Assembly: GCA_033220425.1 (NCBI GenBank)
Contig: CM065653.1
Span: 1,860,001 to 1,924,000 of the forward strand
DNA: 64,000 nucleotides
Reading direction: 5' to 3'
Origin: Lepraria neglecta
Taxonomy: Eukaryota > Ascomycota > Lecanoromycetes > Lecanorales > Stereocaulaceae
Both the position numbers and the translations under genes were made by a program. Below are positions 23,308 through 34,447 of this stretch, in pieces (positions within the stretch are counted from its first letter, which is position 1; each line of letters opens with the position of its first letter). Below the pieces are notes generated by a model that worked only from the letters and a program-made list of their open reading frames with translations, had not been told where the DNA came from and searched no databases.

Positions 23308-23822
23308 CGCGGGTGGTTATTGATGTAGCAGTGGATGGGAGAGCAAATGTTTGAGGTTGCAGCGAATCTGAAGAAGTGCCGTGAAATCTTGGCATTTGCT
23401 AGCGCTATAAACGGATGCGAGCCATTACCGTGAATTTTTGGTAGTTCATGCCAGTGCTAATTGACAATATGCGCTTCATGCACCAAGATGCTAAATTCCA
23501 TTGGCTGGCTAGTTCAATTCCTGTTATCGGTCAAGTCGCCTTCCGGGGTGCACAGCTAGAATAGCCTGGGTATCTCTCCAGGCTGGCAGGCTATGCGACC
23601 ATCGCTTTGACTATCGCACTTTTACAGTATGTGCCATCACTATTGTCTGGAATCACTGCAACCCGAGACTCCTTTCATCTTCTGTGTATCTACGTATAGA
23701 ATTAGGAGGTCTTGAGCTTCGTGCTGCAATTATACTTCAATTGAACGGCAATATGCAAGTTCAACACTCGGGAGCCTAAGGTACTTGTCGGCGGGTTTAA
23801 CCATCCATTTAAATCTTCCATC
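23308..23822. other. Intergenic stretch, NSA2 promoter side
   Basis: 515 bp between divergent starts, taken here as the boundary between the conserved block on the left and the accessory region on the right. No gene or repeat seen. Confidence 0.45.
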
Positions 23823-26260
23823 ATGGACCCGCTTTCGGTGACAGTCAGCGTGATAGCAGTTGTTGGTGCTGCGCACAAAGCCAGCCAGGGTTTGAGGCTT
23901 TTGAAGACTGCTAAAGGCAGACCAGAGGGACTCAGCGACCTTCTGAATGATGTCTCGCGGCTTGAATTGGTCCTTCAGGGTATCCAAAGAACATCAAATG
24001 GCTCTCAAGCGTCAATGCCAGAGCTGAAAACCGTCCTAGATGAGGCGAAGGCGAAGCTGCTAGAACTAAACTGTCTCATTAAATACATTTTGACGGAAGT
24101 AGGAGAGAACACCAAAGTCGATCATTGGCAGTGGATGAGGAGGCTGCAGGATATTGGAAGACTACGACAACATTTGGCTGCCATTCGGCATGACCTGACA
24201 GTATTTAATGAACCTGTGAATTCATCTCCTTCTCAACCAGGAACTTAAATCGACTAGGCCGCGACGGAACATTCACTGTCCATTATAAAAGTCTGAAAGC
24301 CAACACGCGAGAGTCTGACCTTTTGCTTTGTTGGCAGTGCGGTATTGCAGCAAATCGCCACGACTACAGAGGTAGTCTCGCAATGTCAGCAGCAGATCAC
24401 CTCCCAAGTATCGGCACAACAAGAGGTCACGTTTATCATGTCGTGTGAGGAGCTTGAGCGTTCCTTAGGATCAGGCTTAGAAACCTTTAAAGAGCCCGGA
24501 AACTTCCAAATCGCAAATATGAAAACAGGCAAGTCTGGACTTGAGGCGTTCTCGGAAGTAATCATGGCTCCTCATAGGGCCAGAAAATCCTAGCATGGGA
24601 TAGTAAGGCCGTCAAAAAGGAAATACATTCGATTTTATTGATGTTTACCTATGTGGACCAGTTGGCGAATGTTATCCCTCTGGTACACTTCATCGCCCCT
24701 TTACGGTCCAGAACTACTCGTTCGAGCACCATTCATGATTCCTGATTCTAGCCCATTGATGCGTGCCGTGGACGAAGGCGACTTGCAAGAACTCAAGTCA
24801 CTCGTTGCTCAGGGCAAAGAATCACCCTACGATGTGGACGAATCGGGGATGTCTTTCCTGACGGTTGGTGTCACTAAAACCCAATCCAAGCGTTGTTCTT
24901 GCTAAGTATAGACCTATTAGAGAACACTACTGTACGCACGTTGTACGGGACGTATTGAACTCGTCGCTTATCTCATAGACCTTGGAGTGGAGCTAGATCC
25001 ATACCAGCAGAAGATCAGGGGAGTGTAAGTCCAATCTGACTCACGCTTGAAATGAATATCTGAGCCAAAGTAGGACTGTGGAGCCGGCTTCCCTGTATCT
25101 GTCTTATTGTACGTTCGGCTCCCTCTATGATGACTTCAAGTCGTGTCTGCGATTTCTCAACAATGTAGATTGGGATGATGAATGTGATAGCCTAGACTTT
25201 TCTGTGCTGCATAAAATCGTTTGAGGATTGAGCAGTGGGCCCATCGATGTCACAGCTCAGGTGCTCACTGAAAGCCATCGACAAACTGGATATCCTTGGC
25301 TTGAGCCCACTGTGGTATGCTAGCAACCAAGGAAGGTCAAACTATTTCCATGAGCTCTTGAGACTCGGATCTGATCCAAATCTGGGGACTGAACGGCCCA
25401 TTTTTGCGGCCCTACAGAGTGAGAGTCCCCAATGTACAAAACTCCTCCTTGAAAATGGATCATTCGCCTCAATGCGGGGTCTAGGGGGCCGAGGCCATCT
25501 CGGCAAGTACTTGTCAGGGTTGTCCACCTTCGCGGACGAACAACAGATGTTAGCCATTGATGACTTACTGTTGGAGCACAGATTTGACTTTAATTGGCTG
25601 GACCCCTTTGGACATACCCCTCTCATGTACTGCTCGATGTCTCAGACGCCTGCGCAGTCATGGATGCGGAATTTTCGTCCAACTCGATTGAGATTTCTTC
25701 TTGATCATTCTGCCGACCTCGAGGCCGTGAGTTCTGTGGGAAAGACTGCTTTGTATTATGCTGTCGAGCACAACAATGTCAACGATTTTGTGTCTTTGAG
25801 CAAGGCAGGGGCAAAGTTCGATGCCATAACAACCGGTGGTTGGACAATCCTGCATGTGGCAGTCACCCGTGCAAAAGATATCAAGCTCGTTCAAGCATTC
25901 TGTGATGCAGATCCCAGCAGGATAGCGCTTGATGTAGGGGACGATTACGGATACAAACCCTTTGAGCTTCTCGTGATGAGGGCTCGGTTGAAGTGGGATG
26001 GCTATCCTCATCGCTATCCTTCAGTCTACAGCCTGTGGGAATCTAGGTGGATTGAAACAGCGGCGGACCCAGAACAAGAGTACATGATTATGGAAGCCTT
26101 CGAGATAATCTTTCGACACATTCAGGACGTACAGGGTGTTCCAGAAGACCCCAGATATCCGCCATTGAACGATCTGATCATATCGTCTGTAAAGGACAGT
26201 AATGTGACGGACGTAGCTATACGCAACACGAGCAGTCTTCCCGGTGCCTGGCCCGAATGA
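23823..26260 (+). pseudogene. Decayed STAND-type N-terminal / ankyrin-repeat gene
   Basis: The 5' part (23823-24200) codes a fungal STAND-type N-terminal helical domain that opens MDPLSVTVSVIAVVGAAHKA. After an intron-like gap, coding resumes near 24341 (QQIATTTEVVSQCQQQ). Ankyrin-like repeats follow from 24765 (MRAVDEGDLQELKSLVAQG) to 26260 (GHTPLMYCS, GKTALYYAVEHNN, GWTILHVAVTRA). The reading frame is broken: stop codons interrupt the stretch around 24590-24730, an in-frame TGA lies at 25222-25224 within a well-preserved segment (VLHKIV*GLSSGP), and a 1-nt frame change occurs between about 25262 and 25285. An intron at 25026-25069 seems intact. Intact relatives are cytosolic proteins of allorecognition or stress signalling. 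The last 341 codons (25235-26260) are open and could still be expressed as an ankyrin-only protein. Confidence 0.65.
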
Positions 26261-26436
26261 GACCTTCCATCAAAGTGCACCGCTTGTGGCTGGGCCTCGC
26301 CGCATGAACGCAATGCAGCTCAAAAAATCACAGGAGCCCCTTGTCTAGGGCATACGATTCTGGGAGGCTTCGACAAATTTTACTCATTTCCGTTGTATGG
26401 TGTTTATTTTCGTATCTATCTAAGAGTTTTCGATTA

Positions 26437-27516
26437 TCAACGGTACCCTCGGAGCGAGCAGCAGGTATCTCTAGGAAGGTGCGGACATTCACCCCGTTGC
26501 TCCTTGACCAGCTCTGACATCCCGGCACTCTCAGCCCAGCCGCACCGCAGATCATAGAATTCAGAAGGCTGTACTATTTGGCTCAACCACAGCGGACTGG
26601 TGGGGCCATATCCTCCGAAATACCTGATGACCGTCGCGAGAAGAATTCGTTTGCCGCACCAAGATCTTTGAACCTCGAAGAAGATGTTGGTGTTGCAGGA
26701 ATGACATTGATTCGAAAGTTTGCAAGCTCGGCAGTGGCATCGTCTGCATGTCACCTGGTATTTATCGAGTTCTAGACAAGCGCAATCACATGAGTAGAGA
26801 GTCGAGACGAACGGGTCGCTCAGCCGCAAGTGAGGACAAATGGAGGCATCGAACATCTGTAGCGCCTTCTCAACGTTGTGTTCAAGGAGATCCGATTCAG
26901 CTGATATGTTGAGGATTGCATACTCGGCGGCGGAGCTCCAGCTGTCCAGATATATACCTCTACAAGCGTTGCAGCTACCGGTTAGGCTTGGAATATCCTC
27001 GGGTCTCCAATAATGGTCAGAGTTGACTTGCTTGTGGGTGAGCGACTGGTGCGGACAGATCCAAACTTTCCCTGTATAACCTTTGCACTCGCGTTCATCG
27101 TTCGCCTCCTTCAAGGATACGGCCGAGAACCAACGTTTCTCGTGGCTGGTGGCGCATGCGCTGCAAATAGCAGTTGTGGGGGAAAGTTTTCCATCTTGGT
27201 CAAGTAGGCAGAGCAACTCTAAGCGCTGCTCTCGAATTTCTATCATACGATCTGCGGCCGCAAATTCTCCGCGTATAAATCCTCGTTCACCCCAGCGTAT
27301 TGTGTCTCGAGGGTCCCCAAGGGTTTCGTTGATCGAAAATCCCAAGGAGTTGCGGAAATGGCCACATGTGTAGCTCAGACACATGAGGTCGACTGGATCC
27401 AGAGAAGCGGTAATTATTAAGATCAGTTCGGCAGGGAGATTTTGCAATGCACTGCCGCTTCGGATCTCGGGACCTGTATCTCTGCGTCCCATTTTATCTT
27501 TTTGACGGATTATCAA
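26437..27516 (-). CDS. F-box protein with Cys-rich C-terminal region
   Basis: Single exon, 359 residues; an alternative start is MGRRD at 27492. An F-box begins near residue 25 (LQNLPAELILIITASLDPVDLMCLSYTC), the Skp1-binding helix set of SCF ubiquitin ligases. The rest is a fungal-specific region with many Cys pairs: CSAC, CNAC, a CDCAC near residue 250, then CRRCHCRAC and CHSC. These could bind zinc. No substrate-binding repeats such as LRR, WD40 or Kelch are seen. This architecture is common among expanded F-box families in filamentous ascomycetes, where most members lack known targets. It overlaps no neighbour and faces the decayed ankyrin gene tail-to-tail. Confidence 0.75.
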   Translation of the reverse strand: MIIRQKDKMGRRDTGPEIRSGSALQNLPAELILIITASLDPVDLMCLSYTCGHFRNSLGFSINETLGDPRDTIRWGERGFIRGEFAAADRMIEIREQRLELLCLLDQDGKLSPTTAICSACATSHEKRWFSAVSLKEANDERECKGYTGKVWICPHQSLTHKQVNSDHYWRPEDIPSLTGSCNACRGIYLDSWSSAAEYAILNISAESDLLEHNVEKALQMFDASICPHLRLSDPFVSTLYSCDCACLELDKYQVTCRRCHCRACKLSNQCHSCNTNIFFEVQRSWCGKRILLATVIRYFGGYGPTSPLWLSQIVQPSEFYDLRCGWAESAGMSELVKEQRGECPHLPRDTCCSLRGYR

Positions 27517-28284
27517 ATGTTCGTTGGCGATTGTGTAGAGCCTTCAAGGACGTGGGGCGCTTTCAGCAATCGAGGACACGGCGCTGAAGTCTCTTGATTG
27601 ACTGCCGGCTGTGGAGAATTCCTGGGCCCTGAGAAAATTCAAATTCGATTGTTAGTGGGTTCTTTGCCACGTGCTTTCATAGTCTGGCCGACAAGACCCA
27701 CTCTGCATACCCAGGCTGAGAATGCGCAGATTAACGTCGTACTCGTACAAAGCCTTTCGACCCTTCGACCCAACGGCTTACCACTCAAGTTGCAAGTGTG
27801 GATAAATGAGCACCATTGAGCTCATTGAATTTCAAACAAGGGTCAGAGCTGTATTGTATTGCTATGTTACGCTACAAACTTGATGGGTCGAGCCACCGCC
27901 GCCTCTCAATGCTTTAAGACAGAGCTCGAAGGAGGCTTCCTTGACTTGACTGAATATTGATCCTTTCACCTTGGCCGGATGTTAACCATATTAAATCTTG
28001 AAAGTGATGTCTTCCTCATTAGGAACATCCCAGTATTCTCCATGCTCAGCGCCGGACTCCACATCATTTTCGTAATTGACAGAACCTTCAGTCGGTATGA
28101 CCACTGGTGCCGGTGGCAGCAGCAATCAACAACTGTATGGAGGACCGGATCCACTATTTACGTTGATTGAAGGGCCAGAGCCTCCAGAAGCTTGGCATTG
28201 GGCTGTGCCGTTGAAGATGAGGTCTGGTATTGTCCAGTTCGAAAAAGCTGAGAGGTGGGATCTTGGCTCTGGAAGTCGATGGAG
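27517..28284. other. Intergenic stretch, no gene supported
   Basis: Short open frames only, none resembling protein. It lies between the F-box gene and a broken coding relic. Confidence 0.45.
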
Positions 28285-28744
28285 TCAGCATTTTCCACGG
28301 CTCAACGCATCCGAGGGTATGCTCACCATATCATTTGTGTTGACAAGAGTGAACGAAACATCGATAGCGGAGTTGTAGTAAAACGGCCCACAAATGCTGT
28401 TACTATCATATCCTGTCCCACAGCCCGGAACGAGCCAATTCAAAGCTGTACCATTAGCTTGGAGTGCATCAACATCCGTATCAATAACGCCGGCGATCTG
28501 CCATCCAGTAGCTTTCAACGACTGCGAAACCGCATAGGTGTTGAAAGCGCTGAGCAGGGCGTTAGCGTCGGAGATGTTTTACACGGTGAAAATGGCGAAG
28601 ACGCCTGAGCCAGCTATAACGAGGAAATTCTCGGGGCTGTTTTGGACTGTGGTAAACGCTGAGGTTAGGTTGTTCATCAAGGCTTGGCCGAGTTGCTCGG
28701 ATATCAGTAGTGCTATTGGGCGAAAGAACTTGCCGCGCAAATAG
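28285..28744 (-). pseudogene. Coding relic of an unrecognised protein with internal stop
   Basis: On the minus strand one frame reads as real protein across this stretch: MNNLTSAFTTVQNSPENF, then VIAGSGVFAIFTV, an in-frame TAA at 28579-28581, then NISDANALLSAFNTYAVSQS and a Cys-containing tail with LNWLVPGCGTG and SICGPFYYNSA. Sequence on both sides of the stop is equally protein-like. A very short GT..AG stretch covers the stop (35 nt with a GCTAAC word), but that is below the size of the other introns here. I do not recognise the family. Upstream sequence does not extend the frame cleanly, so it is probably the 3' remnant of a larger gene. Confidence 0.4.
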
Positions 28745-29695
28745 AAGATTACGCGCAGGCCACGTACTCTACAACCACCCCCGAAGCCGGCTCGCTAGTC
28801 TACCCGGATTTCAGGCATGAGTCTGCTGTTCAAAAGGGGGCGGTAACAGAAGATTGTGATGAACGTCCCGGAGTTGGAGCTGGCTGTACAGCTTAGAACC
28901 ATGGAACAGACCTCGGTCAGAAATTTCTCGAGTAATGCCAGGCAACGGTCCACAGCGCCCTGCACTGCCCTATTCTTTACAGAGATCACGATCCCGCTCA
29001 ACGGTAAGGTTGGGGCAGACCTCTAATATCTTGGCGTCATTCACTCCACGTGGCCCTACTCCTTGGATTTGGACGATAAAGACTGTCTTTGCCGCTGGAC
29101 CTGTAATGGTGTCAATGTTACGGAGTCCGCGTACAGTCAACGCATCGCCTGAATGATGCTGAGTGGGTCTCGCACAATACTCAGATGCAATGGAAAACAC
29201 CAGGTGCTGATCAGTCGTATGCACGGAAATGCTGTATCGGGCGCCAAGGACCACCTGCCAAGTACCACAAGAAGCTTTGCTATAGATGTGGAAAGCCCTG
29301 TCTCTTGTACGTCCTAAGGGGTTTGCACGGCCGCTTGGAGGGTTCGTGACCATCCATGCACATACCACTAATGGAACTCATGACCATTGGAGCAGACAGT
29401 TTTATCAAGTTATCAAAGCTCAGTGCGCGCCGCGTATAATCGAGTTGGCTCTCGGCACGCCACTTGGTACAGGAATTTACCCCTGTGGTCACAAGCACGA
29501 TGGGTCTCCACTTCCTACCATGCACTCCTCAAGAGCTCCCTCGAACAACTATAAAACCCTTCGCCTTCCTAGTACATTATGTTTTGATGTTCATCCCGTG
29601 CTATTGGTGCTAGTTCCTCCTATGAAGACTACCTCAACGGCAGCAAACCTATGAGCTCAATCAGTGCGGATCCATACGCAAAGCGTTGGGACTAT
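28745..29695. other. Stretch without a supported gene
   Basis: Open frames up to about 130 codons occur on the minus strand (28970-29368), but their composition is not convincing and no family is recognised. It may contain further decayed pieces of the neighbouring relics. Confidence 0.35.
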
Positions 29696-30710
29696 TTACG
29701 CAGCGGTTGCAGAGAAGATCTCAACTTTCTTGGCCTCGGTGAATAATGAAAGAGCAAGGGAGAAGATAGAGGTGAAAATGATCGTCAATCCGATCCGCAC
29801 AATCATTCGCTTTACAAAGTAGAGGACTAGGATAGCGATCGTGGGAAGCAATGATGAGAGAATTGCCCCCACGGAATTGCTGATCATCATCATATGAGCT
29901 TCGTCATATTCCCTAAATCCCGTACCTGGGAATGGCGATGAGGTTTGCTGTTCATGATCTTCGATCAGGACAAGCTTGCAGGTATAAGGATTTTAATTGC
30001 ATACCTTTCGTCGGTGACCCCAGACTCGGTGATAGATGTCGAGCAGAACACCATTCATAGCAGAGGTAAAGGCGTCTTTTTCGAGCATGCGCGGAAAAAG
30101 TGTGACAAAGTCATTGTCATTTGCCGTGTCCCATATGGTTTTCTCAAGGTCTTTCAGAAATTCGTTGCCCATGGAAGGTCTGATCAGCCAGCCACGTAAG
30201 AACTCACGTTCTCTACGGTTCGGTGCTCCAGCTTTGCCCAATTCCAGTGCCCGTGATAGCGCAGCGTCTGCAAGATAAATAAACCTGATGAAGCCGATTT
30301 CGACGAAACGACAGGGTCAGACTGTATTCTTGAACCTTGTCGCCGATTGATACCAAAAGATCATATTGCAACGAGTCCCCTGTTTCCTTCCAATCCCTCA
30401 TCAATCTGAAGTCCGTGGCGTAGGATGCTCGGACTTGGTCTGAGGACTGAGCATCGTCGTCCCGGATTCCCTGGAGTTGATGTTCCATATCTTGTAGCTC
30501 GGCTTGTAGACGCAGAAGGTTGATCAAATTTAGCTCTTTAAAGCGACGAAATATTGCTGTCTCTGGAGAATGACCCATCAGCCTTGCAAGCTTTGGGTAG
30601 CCGATGAGGTCCTGCTCCTCTGGCGTAAAGCCTGAGCTGACATGCATGTTGCCCTGCTGACCTTGATCCATTGAGTTCTCAGTCGGGTCATGGCTCGGTG
30701 CGCTTGACAT
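29696..30710 (-). pseudogene. DUF6594-type membrane protein gene, probably frameshifted
   Basis: Three minus-strand blocks together match the layout of fungal DUF6594 proteins. The N-terminal block (from Met at 30710) has the typical GYPKLARLMG and FRRFKELNLINLLRLQAELQ words. The middle block (about 30241-29993) has NRREREFLRGWLIRPSMGN. The C-terminal block (29893-29696) has two membrane helices, VGAILSSLLPTIAILVLYFV and IGLTIIFTSIFSLALSLF, ending in VEIFSATAA. The first two blocks are in different frames, meeting near 30265-30290 with no adequate intron. The intron-like gap 29910-30001 also fails to keep phase. I therefore read it as a recently broken copy; sequencing error is the alternative. 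The function of the family is unknown. Confidence 0.55.
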
Positions 30711-30987
30711 TTTGACAACCTAGGTGAAGGTGATGCCTGCTGCGATGGGCCCCGGGTACTGATAGGTATAAGCGAGATCTACCTTTTAGTTGCAGCTGAT
30801 TCCGCGCCCCAGCCTATGGCAAGAGAGGGAAAACGCCACGCGCGACTACTGAGTGCCAGAAGAACAGCACTTCTAATTTGTGAATTTTAAGGCTACTTGG
30901 AAGCTCGGGAGACACCAGAGAGGAAAACCTTCTTCGCATTCTCAATTGCGTCTATCAAATATCTGGAGGTGTGCTATTTCTGCAGCT

Positions 30988-32371
30988 ATGGATCCCATTT
31001 CCGTCTCCGCCAGTTTTATCGGCCTCACCCAAGTGGGCTTTCAAGTTCTGAGGTCAATCCGCGCTTACACTGGTAGTGTCAAGTCCAATGCATATTCCAA
31101 GACCGAATTTCTCGAGATTAGTATATATGTGGAAATTTTAAGTGGAATCAGTCAAATCCCTGTCTCTTCTCAAGCTATGCCGGCGGCGGCGGTCCCGTGT
31201 ATTCAGCTATGCCACGAACGTTTGGAGCACCTAAAATCGATGAACACGAGCTCGAAAGTAAAGTGGTCGAGTTCTAAGGACACAGGAGACGCCGTGAGAG
31301 GATTCATGCGATCAGTCATGACTTTGAGAGACATCATGATGGAGTGCGAATCCTATCTAATAAGCCATCATAGATCAACTCACTAACAATATACGTTGTA
31401 GCGCTGCTACTTATAATCTCTTGAATGAGTTACGCGATCTGACTCATCTGCAGTACAACCAGACAAGCCTACAACAGAACCATCAGCTGGCGAGAATGGA
31501 GTATCTGGTTTCCGTCGCAAAGGAGGGTTTCGATAAAAACAGCGCGCAAAGCCGTAGAGGGTTAGACGAGTTGGCTGAGAAGCTGCGATCAATGGCCCAA
31601 ACCCACGAGTCCAATACTACACAATGGCGGCCTGATCCTAGAGACCCATTTTCGTTTTCGGCAACAATAATGCGTGCTCTCGAAGATAACTCCCAGCATA
31701 CTGTCGTCCGCGGTCAGTTGGACACAGGCTGCGAAGAGAACTGGATCTCCATGGACGTTCTTACGCGTGCTGGACTCGAGAGTCAGCTAAAATCACACGA
31801 CTCTGCAGGAACGTACACAGCTTTTGGTGGGGAGGAATTTGAGCCAATAGGAAAGATCGAGATTACATGGTATGCAGAAAATGCAGCAAAATCCAGGACT
31901 ACAAACTTCCTCGTCCATGGCAAGGTACCATTTGATATGGTCCTGGGTCGTATATGGATTGCAGAGGAGAGCATTTTCGTGTTCAACAAGCCAGCATTGG
32001 CACTGAGGATGGGAAATTTCACGAAAGGTATTACTGTTCCTAACATCTGCACACAGGAACACTGATTAACTCTGTACTTCCTAGAGGAGCATCGCATCAT
32101 CGAAGAAAATGCAAGGAAGAAAGGAGCCACCGATGACCAATTGGCGTCCATCCGGCGCGCTGAAGAAGCGTCTGCGCGTGATCGATTACGGCAGCAGAAA
32201 GCTGCCAGCACTACCAGCCCCTCGCCCAACCCTCAATCTACTGTCAGTTTGATATCTTCTCGATCGCTGTATCCATTTGCAGCTCAGCAACCAAGACAAG
32301 GAGCAGGTGCATCGGCGCACTCTTTACCAGGTGTTAGCACACAATCGATCCATAGCGATTCTTCTGCATGA
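30988..32371 (+). CDS. STAND-type N-terminal domain fused to a retropepsin-like aspartyl protease fold
   Basis: Exons 30988-31343, 31402-32027 and 32085-32371 encode 422 residues; introns of 58 and 57 bp carry CTAAC/TTAAC branch words, and both joins keep frame. Residues 1-118 form a helical domain opening MDPISVSASFIGLTQVGFQ, like PF17111-type N-termini of fungal STAND receptors. A coiled-coil-prone Gln/Leu-rich segment follows (120-190). Residues about 205-315 resemble a single retropepsin lobe: a catalytic-type DTG at 226-228 (QLDTGCEENWIS), a Gly-rich flap-like stretch (TAFGGEE), and the hydrophobic-hydrophobic-Gly motif VLGR at 299-302. The tail is a charged helix followed by a Ser/Pro-rich disordered end. 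There is no reverse transcriptase or integrase nearby, so it looks domesticated rather than part of a transposon. Protease activity is inferred from motifs only. Confidence 0.72.
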
Positions 32372-33056
32372 TGCTTTCATTATACCTTTTGTCTTGTCTG
32401 TTTTGGAAATAGCATTGAGCAGTCATATGCTCTAATTGTAATTTGGTAGCGTCTACAGGCTCGCTCTTTCTTGCTTTTGAGTGATTAAGCGCCCTGTTCG
32501 GCGTCATTGCTCTCAATTCTGTTTACATATCGCACGCGAAACACACCTTTTGGCATAAGCTCAGCTCTAAAAAAGGTTTCAATCCATTAGACTGTACTTT
32601 TGGGACATCTCCTTTAGCAAGAACCGTGCTTCCAGACAATCCTTTGTGTCCTTACTATTGCTCCAAAGACATTTGTTCTGAATCGATATTTGTTTCTGAA
32701 AACTTTGCTAATGTTATTCGGGGGTTTCCCTTTGTAGCTCCTATCAGCTTTATTGCTTGGTCTCGAAATGATCTTCAAATATCCCAAAAGCCTAAATCCG
32801 TGAGGCAACAAAGCCCCCTGCTCGAGTGCTCAAAGACACAATGTCATTGTATGAAATGCCATCCAACACTTCTTCCAAGGCAAAGAGATGCAGTCTTTCA
32901 TGGCCTTCGACATTTCTGCACTGGCATTTATCCTTCCGATCTGTCTTTCGCTTTGCTGATTCTCCATCCACCAACTTATTCACCAACCGAAACCGCACGT
33001 CGAACGCAAGTAGGGAACCAACAACGCACCCGAGATTTCGCGTGAGGCACTCCATA
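32372..33056. other. Intergenic stretch upstream of the first RING gene
   Basis: 685 bp, AT-rich between about 32380 and 32720. Open frames extend upstream of the RING start codon without a Met in good context. No repeat found. Confidence 0.4.
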
Positions 33057-33866
33057 ATGGACCGCCAATCTGCGGGAACCAATTCGGACCTCGATCATAT
33101 TACTAAGGACTTGATAAGACGAATACATTCAAAGTGTTCATTGCCAACAGCCGAGGAGCTTGATAGCAAAGAATGTCACATCTGCAAGAAACCATTCTTT
33201 ACAATAAGCAGGCCTGAATTGCCTGTTAAGCTCGCTTGCGGACACTTTTTTGGTGTCAGTTGTCTCTTAAAATGGCTTGACCCATTGTCAGGAGAAGGGC
33301 ATGATAGCTGTCCCTTGTGCAGAAGGCAGGTCCTTGGAGATCCCGAGCCCGACCATGAAGGGATTAGACGAAATTTGCTCTCAATGTTCGACGCGACGGT
33401 GCCTCGGAGTTCCGTCCGTGGACAAGTAGACATGGATGATACGATTGTCACTTGGATGAAAGGCGCCCAGGACCTCTATGAAGACATGTGCGGCAACCTT
33501 GTCACAGTACTAGCGGACGATACAGAGGATCCTGAGCAATGGCTCCGTCTTCTACCCGCTGTCCTTGAAGTGATCAACACTCTGATTTGGGAGTGTTTTG
33601 CGACGGGGAGCTACTATGACCGGCTTGCAACAAGCCTCGGCACTGATCGACCGAGACTAGCAGAGAGGATACTTGGCCCTTTCTTGAGATATGTGGCGAA
33701 CCTCGAGCATCTCCCGGACCACAATGTTCAATGGCTCTTAGGGAGGCATTACGCTGAAATGTACGGTACCGCCTACAGGATTGGTGATTATTACCGAAGG
33801 ATTCGCGAAGCTCATGCTACTATGAGCTACCGTCTACATGCAGCTCTTGAGTCTGACGACACGTAA
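33057..33866 (+). CDS. RING-type zinc-finger protein (local family member 1)
   Basis: Single exon, 269 residues from MDRQSAGTN. The RING-like finger has C40-x2-C43, then C61-G-H63, C69 and C85-P-L-C88, with Gly66 where the usual fifth ligand would be (GHFFGVSC), a variant frequent in fungal RINGs. A Trp follows the finger core (LLKWLDPLS), as in E2-binding RINGs. The remaining 180 residues are helical, with a repeated theme shared with the neighbours (EDPEQWLRLLPAVLEVINTL, then YYRRIREAHATMSYRLHAAL). Probable E3 ubiquitin ligase; substrate unknown. The frame is open upstream, but 33057 matches the start of the paralogue at 34448 (MNRQSPATN). Confidence 0.7.
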   Translation: MDRQSAGTNSDLDHITKDLIRRIHSKCSLPTAEELDSKECHICKKPFFTISRPELPVKLACGHFFGVSCLLKWLDPLSGEGHDSCPLCRRQVLGDPEPDHEGIRRNLLSMFDATVPRSSVRGQVDMDDTIVTWMKGAQDLYEDMCGNLVTVLADDTEDPEQWLRLLPAVLEVINTLIWECFATGSYYDRLATSLGTDRPRLAERILGPFLRYVANLEHLPDHNVQWLLGRHYAEMYGTAYRIGDYYRRIREAHATMSYRLHAALESDDT

Positions 33867-34447
33867 GACGCGAACGCTGAAGCAAGATCCTGAACCTGTA
33901 CAGCAAGATTCATGACAGTTTCAAGGTCCGATTCAGCTTGAAGGATATTCTGGCAAAATGGGGGTGTTGCAGGTGGGTTTCCGACTGGACTAGAGGAGTA
34001 CTTAATTAATAATTTGGCTCGATTTTAGCAATTTTCACTGGCGTTCTCTCCCTTGAAGTAATACAAAAGCGTGCACCTCTCTTGAAGGCACTCAATTGAT
34101 GAAAGAATGTCTCAGATCGTTAACCTTAGTAAGAATCTCCTAGCCCACGAGTAGCTGTTGATATTGACCACAGCGTGCACTCCTCTCTTCGTTGTCAACC
34201 GGTCGCCTTCATTCTGGTCCTTGAATATCCAATAGAAACTTGCTCTTCGAGTGGTCATATGGACTACCTTTTTAGAGTGAGATAACTTCAATTTTCTCTA
34301 ATGTGCAAATATATTCAAGGCCACTGAACTGAGATCGGGCTGCACGCTTCGCTCGATACCATTCCCAAACAATGGAGGTCAGACTACACCACATACGACC
34401 AAAACCATCTCGCACCTGAAGCCCATCCACGTTCTACGATCATCAAT
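33867..34447. other. Intergenic stretch between RING paralogues
   Basis: 581 bp without a gene. It probably holds the promoter of the second paralogue. Confidence 0.4.

Noticed and set aside
28970-29368. 132-codon minus-strand frame
   Set aside because: No recognisable domain, and its composition is not protein-like enough to call.
30988-32371. Reading the retropepsin-like gene as a retrotransposon gag-pol fragment
   Set aside because: It has three exons with clean introns, a STAND-type N-terminus, no reverse transcriptase or RNase H, and no long terminal repeats nearby.
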